From the NCBI GenBank assembly GCA_030762895.1, contig CM061063.1, positions 75,513,836 through 75,577,835 of the forward strand: a stretch of DNA of 64,000 nt. The letters are read 5' to 3'. Source of the DNA: Sophora flavescens (Eukaryota; Streptophyta; Magnoliopsida; Fabales; Fabaceae). The notes beneath the pieces are model-generated. The model searched no databases. It saw nothing but the letters and a program-made list of their open reading frames with translations, and was not told the origin of the DNA. The translations under genes and the position numbers were made by a program. Of this stretch, positions 9,984 to 21,348 are shown piece by piece (the first letter of the stretch is position 1; each line of letters opens with the position of its first letter).

Positions 9984-10967
9984 ATGTCTAAAGAGGATGA
10001 GAGATGGTTATGGCATAAGAAACTAGGACATGCTAGTATGAAACTATTTTCTGAATTAAAAAGGAATAATCTCGTGAAAGGATTGCCTGATATTAGCTTT
10101 AAGAAATATGTCTTGTGTGATGCATGTCAGAGAGGTAAACAGATAAAATCAAGTTTCAAATCTAAAAACCAAGTATCAACCTCTAGACCTCTTCAGTTGT
10201 TACACATGGATCTGTTTGGACCAGTTAGTGTTGCCAGCCTGGCTGGAAGAAAATATGGATTTGTCATAGTTGATGACTATTCTAGATACACATGGATACT
10301 CTTCCTAACACACAAGGATGAGTCTTTTAAGACTTTCTCAGTATTCTTCAAAAGAGTACAAAATGAGCAAGGTTTCTGTATTTCTACCCTTAGAAGTGAT
10401 CATGGGGGAGAATTTGAAAATGAGCAGTTTAGACATTTTTGTGAGGAGAATGGAATCTGTCACAATTTCTTTGCACCTAGAACTCCACAGCAAAATGGAG
10501 TGGTTGAGAGAAAAAACATATCTCTGCAAGAGATGGCTAGATCTATGCTCAATGAAAATAATCTCCCTAAGTACTTCTGGGTAGAAGCTGTAAACACTGC
10601 TTGTTATGTACAAAACAGAATACTTATTAGGCCTTTTCTAAAAAGGACTCCTTATGAATTGTGGAAAGGAAAAAGCCCCAACATATCTTACTTTCATGCT
10701 TTTGGATGTGAATGTTTTATTCTGAATACCAAATATAATCTTGGAAAGTTTGATTCTAAGGTAGATAAAGGTATTTTCGTAGGATATTCTGAAAAGTCTA
10801 AGGCTTTTAGAGTATACAATTTAAGAAATTGTATTATTGAAGAATTTGTTCATGTTAAATTCAATGATGGATTAAAGACTGATAAAAAACTATCAGATCT
10901 AGAAGATGATCTTGCAGGTCTTGATATAAACAAGCCCCGATCTAACCAAAACAGAACCTGTGCCTGA
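9984..10967 (+). pseudogene. Copia B integrase
   Basis: An open stretch of 327 codons covers the integrase. The HHCC zinc finger appears as WHKKLGH and LCDACQRGK. The D,D,E core appears as HMDLFGP (near 10206), RSDHGGEF (near 10393) and VVERKN (near 10501). The GKSPNISYFHAFGCECF region follows. The core residues are intact, so this domain decayed less than gag and protease. The frame stops at 10967, and an unaligned stretch of about 160 bp separates it from the RT frame. Confidence 0.88.
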
Positions 10968-11130
10968 GGGTGAAAGACAAGTGGAACAAACGAGTCAGCA
11001 GACAAGTCAAGATCTTCATGATGATCTCAAAAGGGATTGGAAGTTCAACACTCATCATCATAAGGATCTTATTATTGTAAATCCTTCTGAAGGAGTAAGA
11101 ACCAGATCCACATTAAGATAATCAAGCAAT

Positions 11131-12678
11131 GTGGCTTTTATTTCAGATTTGGAGCCTAAATGCATTGAAAAGGCTCTTGAGGATGAAAGCTGGATTCTTG
11201 CTATGCAAGAAGAACTTAACCAGTTCACAAGAAATGATGTCTGGACTCTTGTCTCTAAGCCTAAAAACAAGTTAGTTATTGGAACAAGATGGATTTTCAG
11301 AAACAAATTAGATGATGGTAAAGTTGTCAGAAATAAAGCAAGGTTAGTAGCTCAAGGCTATAACCAACAAGAAGGTATTGATTATACTGAAACCTTTGCA
11401 CCTGTAGCTAGAATAGAACCCATACGCATTTTAATGTCATATGCTGCACAACACCAAATTACCCTGTTTCAAATGGATGTAAAAAGTGTTTTTCTAAATG
11501 GTATAATTGAAGAAGAAGTGTATGTTAAACAACCCCCTGATTTTGAGGATACTGATAAACCATATCACGTTTTCAAACTTAAAAAGGCATTATATGGTTT
11601 GAAACAAGAACTTAGAGCATGGTATGATAGACTCAGTTCTTTTCTTATGCATAATGGTTTTACTAGAGGACAAGTAGACACTACTCTGTTCAAAAAATGC
11701 TCTAAAGAGAACTTTATTATAGTTCAAATATATGTTGATGATATTATTTTTGGAGCAACTAATGAAAAGCTGTGCAAGGAATTTTCAAATCTAATGCAAG
11801 CTGAATTTGAGATGAGCATGATGGGAGAATTGAAGTTCTTCCTTGGATTGCAAATCAAGCAGACAAGTGATGTAATTTTTATTCATCAACTAAAATATAC
11901 CAAGGAGATACTCAAGAAATACAAAATGGAAAATGCAAAGCTCATGAAAACCCCTATGCAACCCAATGCAAAACTAAGCAAAGATGATGAAGGTAAAAAG
12001 GTAGATCAAACTGTCTACAGAGGTATGATTGACTCTCTACTGTACTTAACTTCAAGCAGACCTGACATTCAATTTAGTGTCTGTATGTGTGCTAGATTCC
12101 AATCTGATCCTAGAGAATCTCATCTTAAGGCTGTTAAAAGAATATTTAGATATTTGCTTGGAACTACTAATCTTGGTTTGCTGTATTTAAGATCAAAAGA
12201 ATACAGATTAGTGGGATATTGTGATGCTGACTTTGCTGGAGATAGAATAGAAAGAAAAAGCACCAGTGGAGGATGTCACTTCATTGGAGAAAGTTTAGTC
12301 TCATGGTCAAGCAAGAGGCAGACAACCATTGCCCTATCTACTGCTGAAGCAGAATACATCTCTGCTGCTAGTTGCTGCTCTCAACTCTTATGGGTAAAAC
12401 ATCAACTTGAGGATTACTCTATTTATGAACATAACATATCTGTATGGTGTGATAATTCGAGTGTTATATGCTTAACTAAAAATCCAATTCAGCATTCTAA
12501 GGCTAAACATATTGAAATCAAACATCATTTCATTAGGGATTATGTTCAGAAAGGGATCTTTGACATTAAGTTTGTTAAAACTGAAAATCAATGGGTTGAT
12601 ATTTTCACTAAACCCCTCGCAGAAGAAAGGTTTTTATTTATTAGAGATAATCTAAACATGCATTTCATTGTTGAATGA
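11131..12678 (+). pseudogene. Copia B reverse transcriptase and RNase H
   Basis: This 515-codon open frame contains the whole copia RT (WTLVSKPKNKLVIGTRWIF, QMDVKSVFLNG, YVDD at 11731-11742) and RNase H (GYCDADFAG, STAEAEYISA, WCDNSSVIC, ending VDIFTKPL). The catalytic residues of both are present, and the natural C-terminus falls at 12678. It is broken only by separation from upstream frames. No envelope-like frame follows, although some SIRE relatives have one. About 390 bp of non-coding sequence leads to the purine tract. Confidence 0.9.
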
Positions 12679-13068
12679 CATGTCTGAATGTTAAGCTGTC
12701 TGTGCTAAATCTGTCATTACTCCTATATACATGTTCTTTAAACTAAGCATTAGTTCAGGGGGAGTAATGATACAATAGTTTAAGTGGAGTATGTCTAATA
12801 TGCTTGCTGCATTACTATGATTTTCTTAACATGTTATCTTTCCCTTAACATATCACATAAATAAAACTTGATAACTCTTTTTGATGTTGACAAAAGGGGG
12901 AGAATGAGAGAAATTGAGATTTGTGATAGAAATATGTTATAGGGGAACGGGAGAATAAATATGATATAACATGTTCGCTTATAGAAAATTTCAACCTGTT
13001 TGATATATGCTTTTTTTTTTTTTTTGATATTTTGAGGTTCATTAAATCATCTCAATGTTTGTCATCAT

Positions 13069-13083
13069 CAAAAAGGGGGATAT
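13069..13083 (+). promoter_or_regulatory. Polypurine tract of copia B
   Basis: CAAAAAGGGGGATAT abuts the 3' LTR. A similar CAAAAGGGGGAG occurs about 175 bp upstream (near 12893) and could be a secondary tract. Confidence 0.75.
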
Positions 13084-14964
13084 TGTTAAGTCTCTAAAAT
13101 GTCTGATGTGCATTTCCCTAAGTTTTGATGAGAACTAAACATTGGTTAATGATTTAATTAACCTTCATATTGGTTGCTAACCTGTCTATCGAGTGTGCAG
13201 ATTAAATATGACAAACAGACGTCCAACAAAGTGAGACAAACAGACGTCCAACAAAGTGTAAACAAGCAGACGTCCAGCATTGTAGTGATTGAAACGTGCG
13301 TCCAAAACACAAGAGAGAGAAACTTGTGTCCACTAAAGTGATGAAAGCCAGCGTCTACTAAAGTGACAGAGGCGCTCGTCTACTAAAGGTATCAGAAGCG
13401 CTCGTCCAATGACGTGGCATTTGGAGCTCGTCCATTAAGGTATCAGAATAGCTCGTCCATTAAGGTATCAGAAAGGCTCGTCCAATGACGTGGCATTTGG
13501 AGCTCGTCCATTAAGGTATCAGAATGGCTCGTTCAATAAAGTGGCATATGAGCTCGTCTACTAGGTTACGTCCAACCAGTTAAAGGAGTATCCGTCCAAT
13601 GACGTGGCATATGGAGCTCGTCCACTAGAGTAACAGAGACTCTCATCCACTAAAGTAACAGAGGCTCTCGTCCACTAAAGTAACAGAGGCTCTCGTCCAC
13701 TAGAGTAACAAAAGTGCTCGTCCACTAAAGGTGACAGAAGCGCCCGTCCACTAGTCTTTGGACTTATTGAGTCCTTAATATGGAGCTCGTCTACTAACCC
13801 TAATGAAAAATCTTAAATGGCTAGATAGACGCGATTATTTTCAAGATGGAAGCACTTATCTTATGAACGCGAATTCTATAAGGATTATCAGAATCGTACT
13901 TCAAGAACCAGAAAGAGACTTGAAGTCTTCTCTCCTACTCAGTTTCGCGATTATCAAGAAAAGTCAGAAGTTACTCTCTCAAGCCACCTTGGATAATCAG
14001 AACCAAATACCAGTTAAAGAATGCTTCCAACATGCTTTATTCCCTAGTACCTCTGGTCCTTACACGAAAAGGGAAGTGTACTCAGCAAAGTACAAAAAGC
14101 TCTCTGCTCAACTCTGATATGGTTGTATCTCGATGCATAAAGCCATGATCCTTCATGTTAGAGTACAACCAACGTTCCTATTGCATTAATGACTGCCCAG
14201 AATGACTCTATTGCATTAATGGCTGCTCAGAATGACTCTATTGCATTTAATGAAGTTCTGCTTGAAGCCAATATCTGAGGGAATGTCTCTAACGGATCCT
14301 AAATGCTTGAAGACCATAAATACAGAAGTCATTGAAGATAAAAAAAAAGGAATATACACGCTGCATTAAAGAAGCCATTACTCTTCTCATTAATTCTTTC
14401 ATTCTTTCATTATGTATTCTTCAATCATTTGAAGTTATTACGCAGACTTTCCTAAGCTTCACATTTAAACCACTCTCTGAGTGTTAGTGAAAGATTTGCC
14501 TGTGAGAAATTGTATTTATTACAAACCCAATCTATCAAACAAACCCAAGTGAGCCTGAAGAGGCTAGGTGTGAAAATAATACTTGTCTTGATCTTGAAGA
14601 GGCTAGGTGTGAAAACAATACTTGTCTTGAGCCTGAAGAGGCTAGGTGTGCAAATAATACTTGAGTCTGTAACCTTATTAGTTATAGTGGATAAATCTTG
14701 GTGCTGTCAAGGACTGGACGTAGCTCTTTGCTTTAAAGAGTGAACCAGGATAAATCACTGTGTCAACCTCTCTTTCATAAACTCTTTAATTGCTTTAGTT
14801 TTCTTGCGTCCATCAAGTGGTGTATTTGCAAAATCACCCGTCCATCCTGTATTCTTCCACCCGTCCAAATCTAGCTTTATATTTGCGAAAAGATTTTAAC
14901 TTTGCTTAAATTCTGATAAACACAATTCAACCCCCCCTTCTCGTGTTTACAGTCGTCTATTTCA
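13084..14964 (+). repeat. 3' LTR of copia B
   Basis: It has the same length (1881 bp) as the 5' LTR and ends at the TTTCT duplication. It keeps three perfect TGACGTGGCA boxes (13410-13419, 13486-13495, 13600-13609) in the CTCGTCCA array (about 13215-13795). The 39-bp triplet lies at 14551-14667. Confidence 0.92.
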
Positions 14965-15308
14965 TTTCTGTTTCTGGTGATATCCATGCCAAGGATTCTC
15001 TTAGCCTCTCCAAGTTCTTTCATCTCGAATTCAGTCTTCAGTTGATCCTTTATCCTTTTAATTTCTGACATTTTAGAGCTTGCAAGAAGTATATCATCTA
15101 CATAGAGAAGTAAGTAGATGATTACTTCTTCATTCTCTTTGAGAGTGTATACACAGTTGTCATAGCTGCTTCTCTGGAAGTTCATCTTCATCATGAAGTC
15201 ATCAAATCTCTTATTCCATTGCCTAGGACTTTGTTTTAGGCCATATACAGATTTCTTCAACAAGCACACCTTGTCTTTGCACTTGTCAAATCCCTCAGGT
15301 TGATGCAT
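14965..15308 (-). pseudogene. Copia A pol, central RT fragment
   Basis: This is the RT section between the B insertion point and a frameshift. From 15308 on the minus strand it reads HQPEGFDKCKD, SVYGLKQSPRQW and then YLLLYVDDILLAS with the catalytic YVDD box. It is cut by the 3' end of element B at ILGMDITRNRN and continues at 5928. The frameshift to the upstream frame falls in an AT run near 15306-15312 and looks like loss of one AT dinucleotide. Confidence 0.87.
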
Positions 15309-18084
15309 ATATTGTTTCCTCTAAATTTCCATGAAGGAATGCAGTTTTGACATCTAGCTGTTCTAGATCCATATCAAATTGAGTAACCAGGGCAAGTAGG
15401 ATCCTTATTGAATAGTGTTTGACTATAGGAGAAAAGATTTCATTATAGTCAATTCCCTCAATTTGAGAGAACCCCTTTGCGACAAGTCTTGCCTTGAATC
15501 TAGCCTTGTTTGTATCCTGAGTATCTTCCATTATTTTGAAGATCCATTTGCAGCCTACTATCCTTTTGCCCTTTGGTGGATCAACTAGAGTCCAAGTCTT
15601 GTTTAGTTCAAGGGATTTCATCTCCTCTTCCATTGCCTTCCACCATTCTGCACTGTTTCTACTTGTTATAGCTTCTGTGAAGTTACTTGGTTCATTTGCT
15701 CGAGCTTCCTCTCCAATGCTTAAAGCATAGTATATAAGATCTGCTTGTCCAAATCTTCTTGGAGGTACTATGTTCCTTCTAGCTCTGTCTCTGACTAGGT
15801 TGTAGTCATTTGTCACTGGTTCAGGTTGATGCTCAACAGGTTTTGCTTCTGCTTCATTTTGTATCCTCTGATTCATGACCTTACTTAAAGGCAGCTCCAC
15901 CTCAACTTGAGTACTTCCTGAGTCACCTTCCGATTTATTTAGAGTTTGGTCCTTTGATAGCATGGCCATTCTAGTCTCATCAAAGACTACATCTCTGCTG
16001 ATTATGCACTTTGGTTCTCCAGGTTCTAATCTCCACAATTTGTAACCTTTGATTCCAGTGGGATAGCCAATAAACACACACTTTATTGCCCTAGCACCAA
16101 GCTTGTCTTGTTTGATGTGAGCAAGGGCTAATGCACCAAATATTCTCAAGTTGGTGTAATTTGCAGGTTTGCCTCTCCATAGTTCTATAGGAGTTTTAAA
16201 TCCTATAGCGGATGCTGGACACCTATTGATAAGATACACTGTAGTCACAACAGCATCACCCCAAAAGTTTTTTGGAAGACTAGCACTTAGAATCATGCAT
16301 CTCACTCTTTCCACTATAGTCCAGTTCATTCTTTCTGCCAATCCATTCTCCTGTGGTGTACCTGCAACAGTCCTATGTCTTTGTATGCCTAATTTCCTGC
16401 AGAAATTGTTAAACTGCTCTGAAAGGAATTCCAGGCCATTGTCAGTCCTTAAGCATTTTAATTTGTTTCCTGTTTTGGTTTCTATTGCAATGTACCAGTC
16501 TTTAAACCTTTCAAAAGTGTCACTTTTATTCTTGAGTATATAAATCCATACTCTCCTAGAATAATCATCTATGATAGTTAGAAAGTAATAACCACCTCCA
16601 TGAGTCATGGTTCTATCAGGCCCCCATAAGTCTGAATGTGCATATTCAAAAATGGATTTTGTTGTGTGCAGTCCAGTGTTAAAATTGACCCTATGTGCCT
16701 TGCCTAGAATACAGTGATCACAGAAATCCAGTTTTCCTATTTCATCATTATCTAGGAGGTTTTGTTTGCTTAATTCTTTTAAGCCCTTTTCACTAATGTG
16801 TCCAAGCCTCATGTGCCACAACTTAGTCTTATAAGTGAGTGTATGACTAGCTACTGCATCCTGAGCAATAATAGTAGAGCCATCTAATATGTATAGACCA
16901 TTTTTCTTTATGTCTTTAGCTATAATTTTGCTATTTTTGTAAAGTTTAAGCATGCCATGTTCAATATTGGTTATGTAACCTAAACTGTCAAACATGCTAA
17001 TTGAAAGTAAGTTTCTTTTAAGCTCTGGTACATACCTGACACCTGAGATAATTATCTCTTGTCCACTAAACATCTTTAGCCGAATTGAGCCTTGGCCTTG
17101 AACTTTAAATGGCTTATTGTTCCCCAATAGGACTACTCCACCATCTTGTAGGGTTAAAGACTCAAAATAGTCTTTTCTTGGACACATGTGATAGGTGCAT
17201 CCTGAATCTAGCACCCAATCTTTTTCTGATACTATATTTTCCAACACCAAAGCTTCTGCTGACTCACATCCAGAAGATTCATAGCCTGATGACACAATGG
17301 CAGCATCACCTGATGGTTGAGATGTCTTTACTCCTTTATTTTTCCTCTCAGGGCACTCTTTCTTGAAGTGACCCTTCTTGTGACAATGAAAGCACTTATA
17401 CTTGGATTTGTATAGATTCTTTGATTTTGATATGTGCTTGCCTTGCTTTCCATTCCTTCTGTCATGTCTGCCTCTCACAATATTCAAACTTTCTACATTT
17501 CCTTCTGCATTGGCTTCTTGCTTCTTTTGAAATTCCTTTGTCCTTATGGATGATTGCACCTCATCAAGAGTAATTGTTTTATCTCTACCAAACAGAATTG
17601 CACCCTTGAAGTGTTCATAGGAGCTTGGTAAAGGACTCAGCAAAATTAGTGCTTTGTCTTCATCATCCATTGTTACCTCAAGATTCTCAAGATCATCAAG
17701 AATCTTGTTATAGTCTGCAATCTGCTCTGCTACAGGTCTGTCTTCACTCATCTTGAATGATAAGAGTTGTTGCTTCAGGAACAATCTATTTGCCACAGAC
17801 TTGGTCATGTAGAGAGACTCGAGTTTGAGCCAAAGTGCGGCTGCAGTAGGCTCTCTTGCAACCTCTCTGAGGGGTTTGTCTCCAAGGCATATGATAATTA
17901 TGCTCCTTGCCTTATCGATCAGCTCCTTCTTTTCTGCTGCAGTGAGAGTTATAGGAAGTGCAGCTTCTCCCTTTAGAGTATATCCAAGACCTTGTTGCAC
18001 AAGAATAGCTTGTATCTTTATTCTCCATAGGCCAAAGTCATTTGATCCAGAGAATTTTTCTATATCAAACTTGGTTGATCCCAT
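15295..18084 (-). pseudogene. Copia A gag, protease, integrase and RT N-terminus
   Basis: This 929-codon frame starts MGSTKFDIEKFSG at 18084, about 50 bp inside the 5' LTR. The UBN2-type gag occupies roughly residues 1-220. An intact CCHC knuckle (CFHCHKKGHFKKEC) lies near residue 232, and the protease active site (WVLDSGCTYHM) near 293. Next come the integrase zinc finger (WHMRLGH, CDHCILGKAH) and D,D,E core (HSDLWGP near 485, RTDNGLEF, NGLAERM near 583). RT begins at about 820 (WTLVDPPKGKRIVGCKW, LEQLDVKTAFLHG). All catalytic residues seen are intact. It ends at 15295 by a frameshift, and the rest of RT follows in another frame. Confidence 0.9.
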
Positions 18085-18116
18085 ACTGAAATCTTTCTTG
18101 CTTCACCTTGTTCCAA

Positions 18117-18135
18117 TCCCCACAGACGGTGCCAA
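18117..18135 (-). other. Probable primer binding site of copia A
   Basis: Directly inside the 5' LTR the element strand reads TTGGCACCGTCTGTGGGG. It is in the right place for a PBS but is not the initiator-methionine type used by elements B, C, D and F. The cognate tRNA is not assigned. Confidence 0.5.
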
Positions 18136-18136
18136 T

Positions 18137-18718
18137 TGTTGTGTTTTAACACTGAAATACAAAGACCAAATACACAGCAACTAGAAAGAAAAATTGAAAA
18201 CAGCAAAACACTAAATTTGACAGAAACATATAATGAAATTAACAAGATAAAGAAGGAAAGAATCACACCAAAGATTAACGTGGTTCAGCCGGTGGGGCCT
18301 ACATCCACGGGGAGAGAACAAAGATATTCCACTATGATTGAATCAAGGTTACAAGATCAAGCTAGCCTCAATAGAATTCTACCCTTGGCCTTTTGTGTTT
18401 TCACCCTATAAGCAGACAGGACAAAGTTCCCAAGTCTTTCCTTCACTCTACTTTTCACACGCCAACCTCTTGATCACTCACCCTCTTGATTACAAAACAA
18501 GTTACAGAGAAATACAAAGCATATCAGAACCATCTCTAATCTTCTTTACATAGTCTATAACCTATACTTTATAAAGAGATACAATCAGCTTCAAGATCTG
18601 TTTGAGCTCCATCAGTTATGCTGCAACAAGTTGGTTAAAACAGAAGTAACTAACTTCTAACCGATTCTTCTAACTGAAAACCTTGATCTTCTAACTGATT
18701 TTGAGACACCAACTAACA
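18137..18718 (-). repeat. 5' LTR of copia A
   Basis: This 582-bp LTR lies next to the SOT N-terminal half. In element orientation it begins TGTTAGTTGGTGTC and ends AACACAACA. It ends at 18718 on the plus strand, directly followed by the duplicated CTTTC. Confidence 0.92.
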
Positions 18719-19387
18719 CTTTCCAATAACCCAACATATGGTTCCATGATGGGCAATACCCAATTACCCCCTTGCAGTACATGTCAAAAGCCTCTTCTAG
18801 TATTAATCTGGGAAAATGCTTAGGCCTGATTTTGTTGGAAAATACCCATAAAGAGACAAAAATGTCAAATGGGTTCCTACAAATATAAATTATCTTGCAA
18901 TTGGACTCCTTGATAGAATTGGACAATAAAGCAAAGGGTATGTGTGTGCCAAAAAGTCTTGGCTCATGAATCATATTGTCTCAGGAACCTGGTCAACATG
19001 ATCAATACCCCCATAAATGTTATATTCAAAGAAAGGCACAAGGTCATGGGGATTGGAAGTAAGTAATGGATGGTTTTTCTCATTGGAGGTGAATTGTTGG
19101 CGATTCACAATGGAAAAGGTAGGGGCTTTCAACCAGGTGGTGCCTGGTTTTGGCACGGTTGCCACAATAACATCACTTTGCTTGGCTTGAAAGTGCTTTT
19201 GAAAAATGCTTATGGATTGGATTTCGGTTGGCTGACACCAAAATCCTTGGAATAGATAGAGATAAGGGGTTCTCCAACCCTTCTCTCTAAGAAGAGAGAG
19301 AATCATCTCCTTACATTCTTGGCTTAGCTCATTGTCTTCTTCAATTTCTTCTTGAACACCCCTTAGTTGGTTTTCTGTTGAAGCCAT
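18719..19387 (-). pseudogene. Sulfotransferase pseudogene copy 1, N-terminal part
   Basis: Minus strand. The likely start is ATG 19387 (MASTENQLRGV), matching the start region of the 42-kb copy; an in-frame upstream ATG at 19429 is less likely. It shows GWRTPYLYLFQGFWCQ, then the 5'-phosphosulfate loop as PKPGTTWLK, where the family has PKSGTTW. A 1-bp deletion near 18965 shifts frame before EPRLFGTHIPF. The 3'-phosphate region (IIYICRNPFD) is intact. The frame is cut at MLGYW by element A, and the remainder lies at 4079-4440. Plant members of this class usually lack introns, and none is evident. Confidence 0.9.
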
Positions 19388-19798
19388 TGGATAGAGTACT
19401 AATGGTAGATTGCTAGTAGTCACTTGCATGAAATTTAGCTCACAACCAGCTATTATTTATAATTATAGCATCATTCAGTGGTTCAAGTAGAAGAAAAGAG
19501 TCCGACCATTCTTTGTGAACATATGGCATCACATTCATATAATGAATACAAGTGGGGACAAAGCTTTCTTTTTGTAAGAGACAATTTTTTTTATAAGCAG
19601 AAGTATATTAATTTGAACATAAGAGGTACTTAAACCCGGATACACAGAAGGTAATGATCAATGGAAAAAGAGAAATGATATTTTGACAACTAAATTGGAC
19701 AACAATACAAGACAACATATGCATATACAAATTTTGACCAATGAATTAGAAGAAAAGATAGTGTAAAATATTATTTTAAAGGTTCCACTAGAGCTGTC
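19388..19798. other. Upstream flank of sulfotransferase copy 1
   Basis: This is the presumed 5' flank of the minus-strand pseudogene. No TATA box is assigned with confidence. Near 19588 a poly-T followed by ATAAGCAGAAGTATATTAAT resembles the 3' tail of a minus-strand LINE, as at 36626, but the target duplication is unclear. The 8-bp hAT target GGTTCCAC is at 19791-19798. Confidence 0.35.
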
Positions 19799-20058
19799 AA
19801 ATGGGCCGACCCAATCCCATTTGGTCCTAGCCCATGTGGGTTAGGGCCAAAAGGGCCATAGGGTCAAAAAACCCACAATACAATAAAGCCCACGAGGCCT
19901 CAAAGCCCTTAGGGCCAAGTGGGTTAGGACCAACTCATGAGCTAAAAACTTGATAAATTTTAATAGTAAAATTTTAAGGACAAATCATGCAAATGTAAGT
20001 TCTTCCAAAAAAAAAAAATAGTTAAAATACCAAAATAATTCATGTGTCGGTTAATTAT

Positions 20059-20371
20059 GGGAGGGTTTGTTATAGATTATTTGATTAAAAATCACTTTTT
20101 TAAGAAAAAATCATTTTTAATAAGTTTGATTGTATCTATTTAAGTTTTTCATAAAAATGATTTTTTAAAAATAATTTTTATGGTTAAAATAAAATGTTAC
20201 TATCTTTAGCTTTGGAAAAAAGCACTAAATAGTAACTACATTTTAAAAAATTAATTTTTGTGATTTTAAACAAACACAAAACAGTTTTATTTTTCTTTAA
20301 AATCTCTACAAGATAATCTTTAAATTGTTGAATATCAAAATTATGTTTTTTAATCCATAACAAACGGGCCC
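20059..20371. mobile_element. AT-rich MITE (Tourist-like)
   Basis: The left end GGGTTTGTTATAGATTA and the reverse complement of the right end (CGTTTGTTATGGATTA) are inverted repeats, flanked by TAT on both sides. The interior is A/T-rich without coding capacity. It is nested in the hAT element. Confidence 0.55.
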
Positions 20372-20420
20372 TATATTATATCTAATTTTTTATAAACTTG
20401 GATGATTAAGATGTTGATTT

Positions 20421-20580
20421 TTTTTTTTTTAAATGGTGGCAAGTGAGCAACCACTCCGCGCTGGGTCGACCAATTAAGGGCAAAGTACTACCTCACGTTG
20501 GCGTTCCGTTCTCAAGGATCGAACACACGACCACTTGGTTAAGAGACGAGGTGCCAAACCACCACACCAGCAATGTTAGG
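20421..20580 (-). mobile_element. tRNA-derived SINE (1)
   Basis: A SINE of about 160 bp in minus orientation. A poly-T tail at 20421-20430 corresponds to the 3' poly-A. On the minus strand TGGTTTGGCACCTCG fits the pol III A box and GTGTTCGATCC the B box. A 14-bp target duplication TAAGATGTTGATTT flanks it (20407-20420 and 20581-20594). Confidence 0.82.
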
Positions 20581-20599
20581 TAAGATGTTGATTTGAATG

Positions 20600-21050
20600 C
20601 AATGTTTTAAAAATCGGTTGAACCGGATAACAAAAAAGGAGAGTGGTTTAAGGTCCAACCGATTCAACCGGTTGAACCGGTATGTATACACACACACACA
20701 CACACACACATTCATAAATAAATCAAATAACAAGTACAATTTCAATCCAAATTCTAATTTTTCATATTAAGTCCAAATTATTTAATACTTAAACAAGCAC
20801 AAATTGGAGTATGTCATTCAATTTATGATGCTCTAACCTTTTTTTATTTAAAAAAAAGCCTTTTTAAATTTTTGAATTTTTTTAATGAACCGACCGGTTT
20901 TCCGGTTTTGGTCCGGTTCAACCGGTTTTTTGTGATAGTTAGCGGTTGAACCTCTTTTCCGATTCCGTGGTTCGACCAGGACCAGAGAGGGGTCCGGGCG
21001 ATGGTCCAATCGATCGAACCGGTCCGATTGGACCGGTTTTTAACACATTG
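20600..21050. mobile_element. hAT-like MITE with AACCGG-rich arms and (CA)n
   Basis: The ends are CAATGTTTTAAAAATCGG and, inverted at the right, CAATGTGTTAAAAACCGG. The arms are packed with GGTTGAACCGG phrases. Flanks TTTGAATG (20592-20599) and TTTGAATC (21051-21058) form an 8-bp duplication with one mismatch. A (CA)n run lies at 20689-20710. It is non-coding. Confidence 0.65.
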
Positions 21051-21152
21051 TTTGAATCTGAATTTTTTATATAATTTTTTTTAACTATACTTAAATATAA
21101 AAATTGTGAAAAGTGCAAAGCACTTTAAAAGGCTAATTTATTTTTTTTAACT

Positions 21153-21348
21153 CAAGAGCGCTTGGATGAAATGGCACGAGTCTCTTCCAATTTAATCAGT
21201 GGTCTTGAGTTCGAATCTTGACCCTGTGAATGCAGCAGCATTAAAACTCTTGAGGGAGAGGTTTGTCGCCATAGTGGTCCTACCCGACTCGAGGGATTAG
21301 TCTCTGCAGCCACAGTTGCGCGCGAAGGATACCCCGGATAACAAAAAA
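21153..21348 (+). mobile_element. tRNA-derived SINE (2)
   Basis: Plus-strand SINE with an A-box-like CTTGGATGAAATGGCA, B box GAGTTCGAATCTT, a 3' body ending GCGCGAAGGATACCCCGG, and an A-rich tail. The target duplication AAGGCTAATTT(A)TTTT...AACT is seen on both sides (about 21129-21152 and 21351-21369). The 3' body (GGGATTAGTCTC...GGATACC) is shared with the SINE at 41431. Confidence 0.82.

Larger units (their letters stand above)
5929..14964 (+). mobile_element. Ty1/copia retrotransposon B (SIRE/Maximus-like), nested in copia A
   Basis: This 9036-bp copia element lies on the plus strand inside the RT of element A. Its two 1881-bp LTRs (5929-7809 and 13084-14964) differ at roughly 80 positions by hand count, about 95-96 per cent identity. 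The target duplication is TTTCT (5924-5928 and 14965-14969). The methionine-tRNA-type PBS TGGTATCAGAGC follows the 5' LTR and a purine tract precedes the 3' LTR. Long LTRs, a long gag with two CCHC knuckles around an acidic coiled-coil-like segment, and the integrase/RT style point to the SIRE (Maximus) lineage. Gag, protease and pol carry several stops and frameshifts, so it is not autonomous. Confidence 0.93.
4441..18718 (-). mobile_element. Ty1/copia retrotransposon A (Tork/TNT1-like), inserted in sulfotransferase
   Basis: This is a complete but non-functional copia element on the minus strand, inserted into the SOT coding sequence. The LTRs are both 582 bp (4441-5022 and 18137-18718) and differ at about 23 positions by hand count, roughly 96 per cent identity. 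A 5-bp target duplication CTTTC flanks it (4436-4440 and 18719-18723). Domain order on the minus strand is gag, CCHC knuckle, protease, integrase, RT, RNase H, the copia order. It is interrupted by element B (5929-14964), so its own sequence is about 5.2 kb. Assignment to Tork/TNT1-like rests on the look of the gag N-terminus and pol, not on a tree. Confidence 0.92.

Noticed and set aside
12679..13068. Possible envelope-like gene of the SIRE-type element
   Set aside because: Only about 390 bp with stops in all frames and no transmembrane-rich frame; some SIRE relatives have such a gene, this copy does not.
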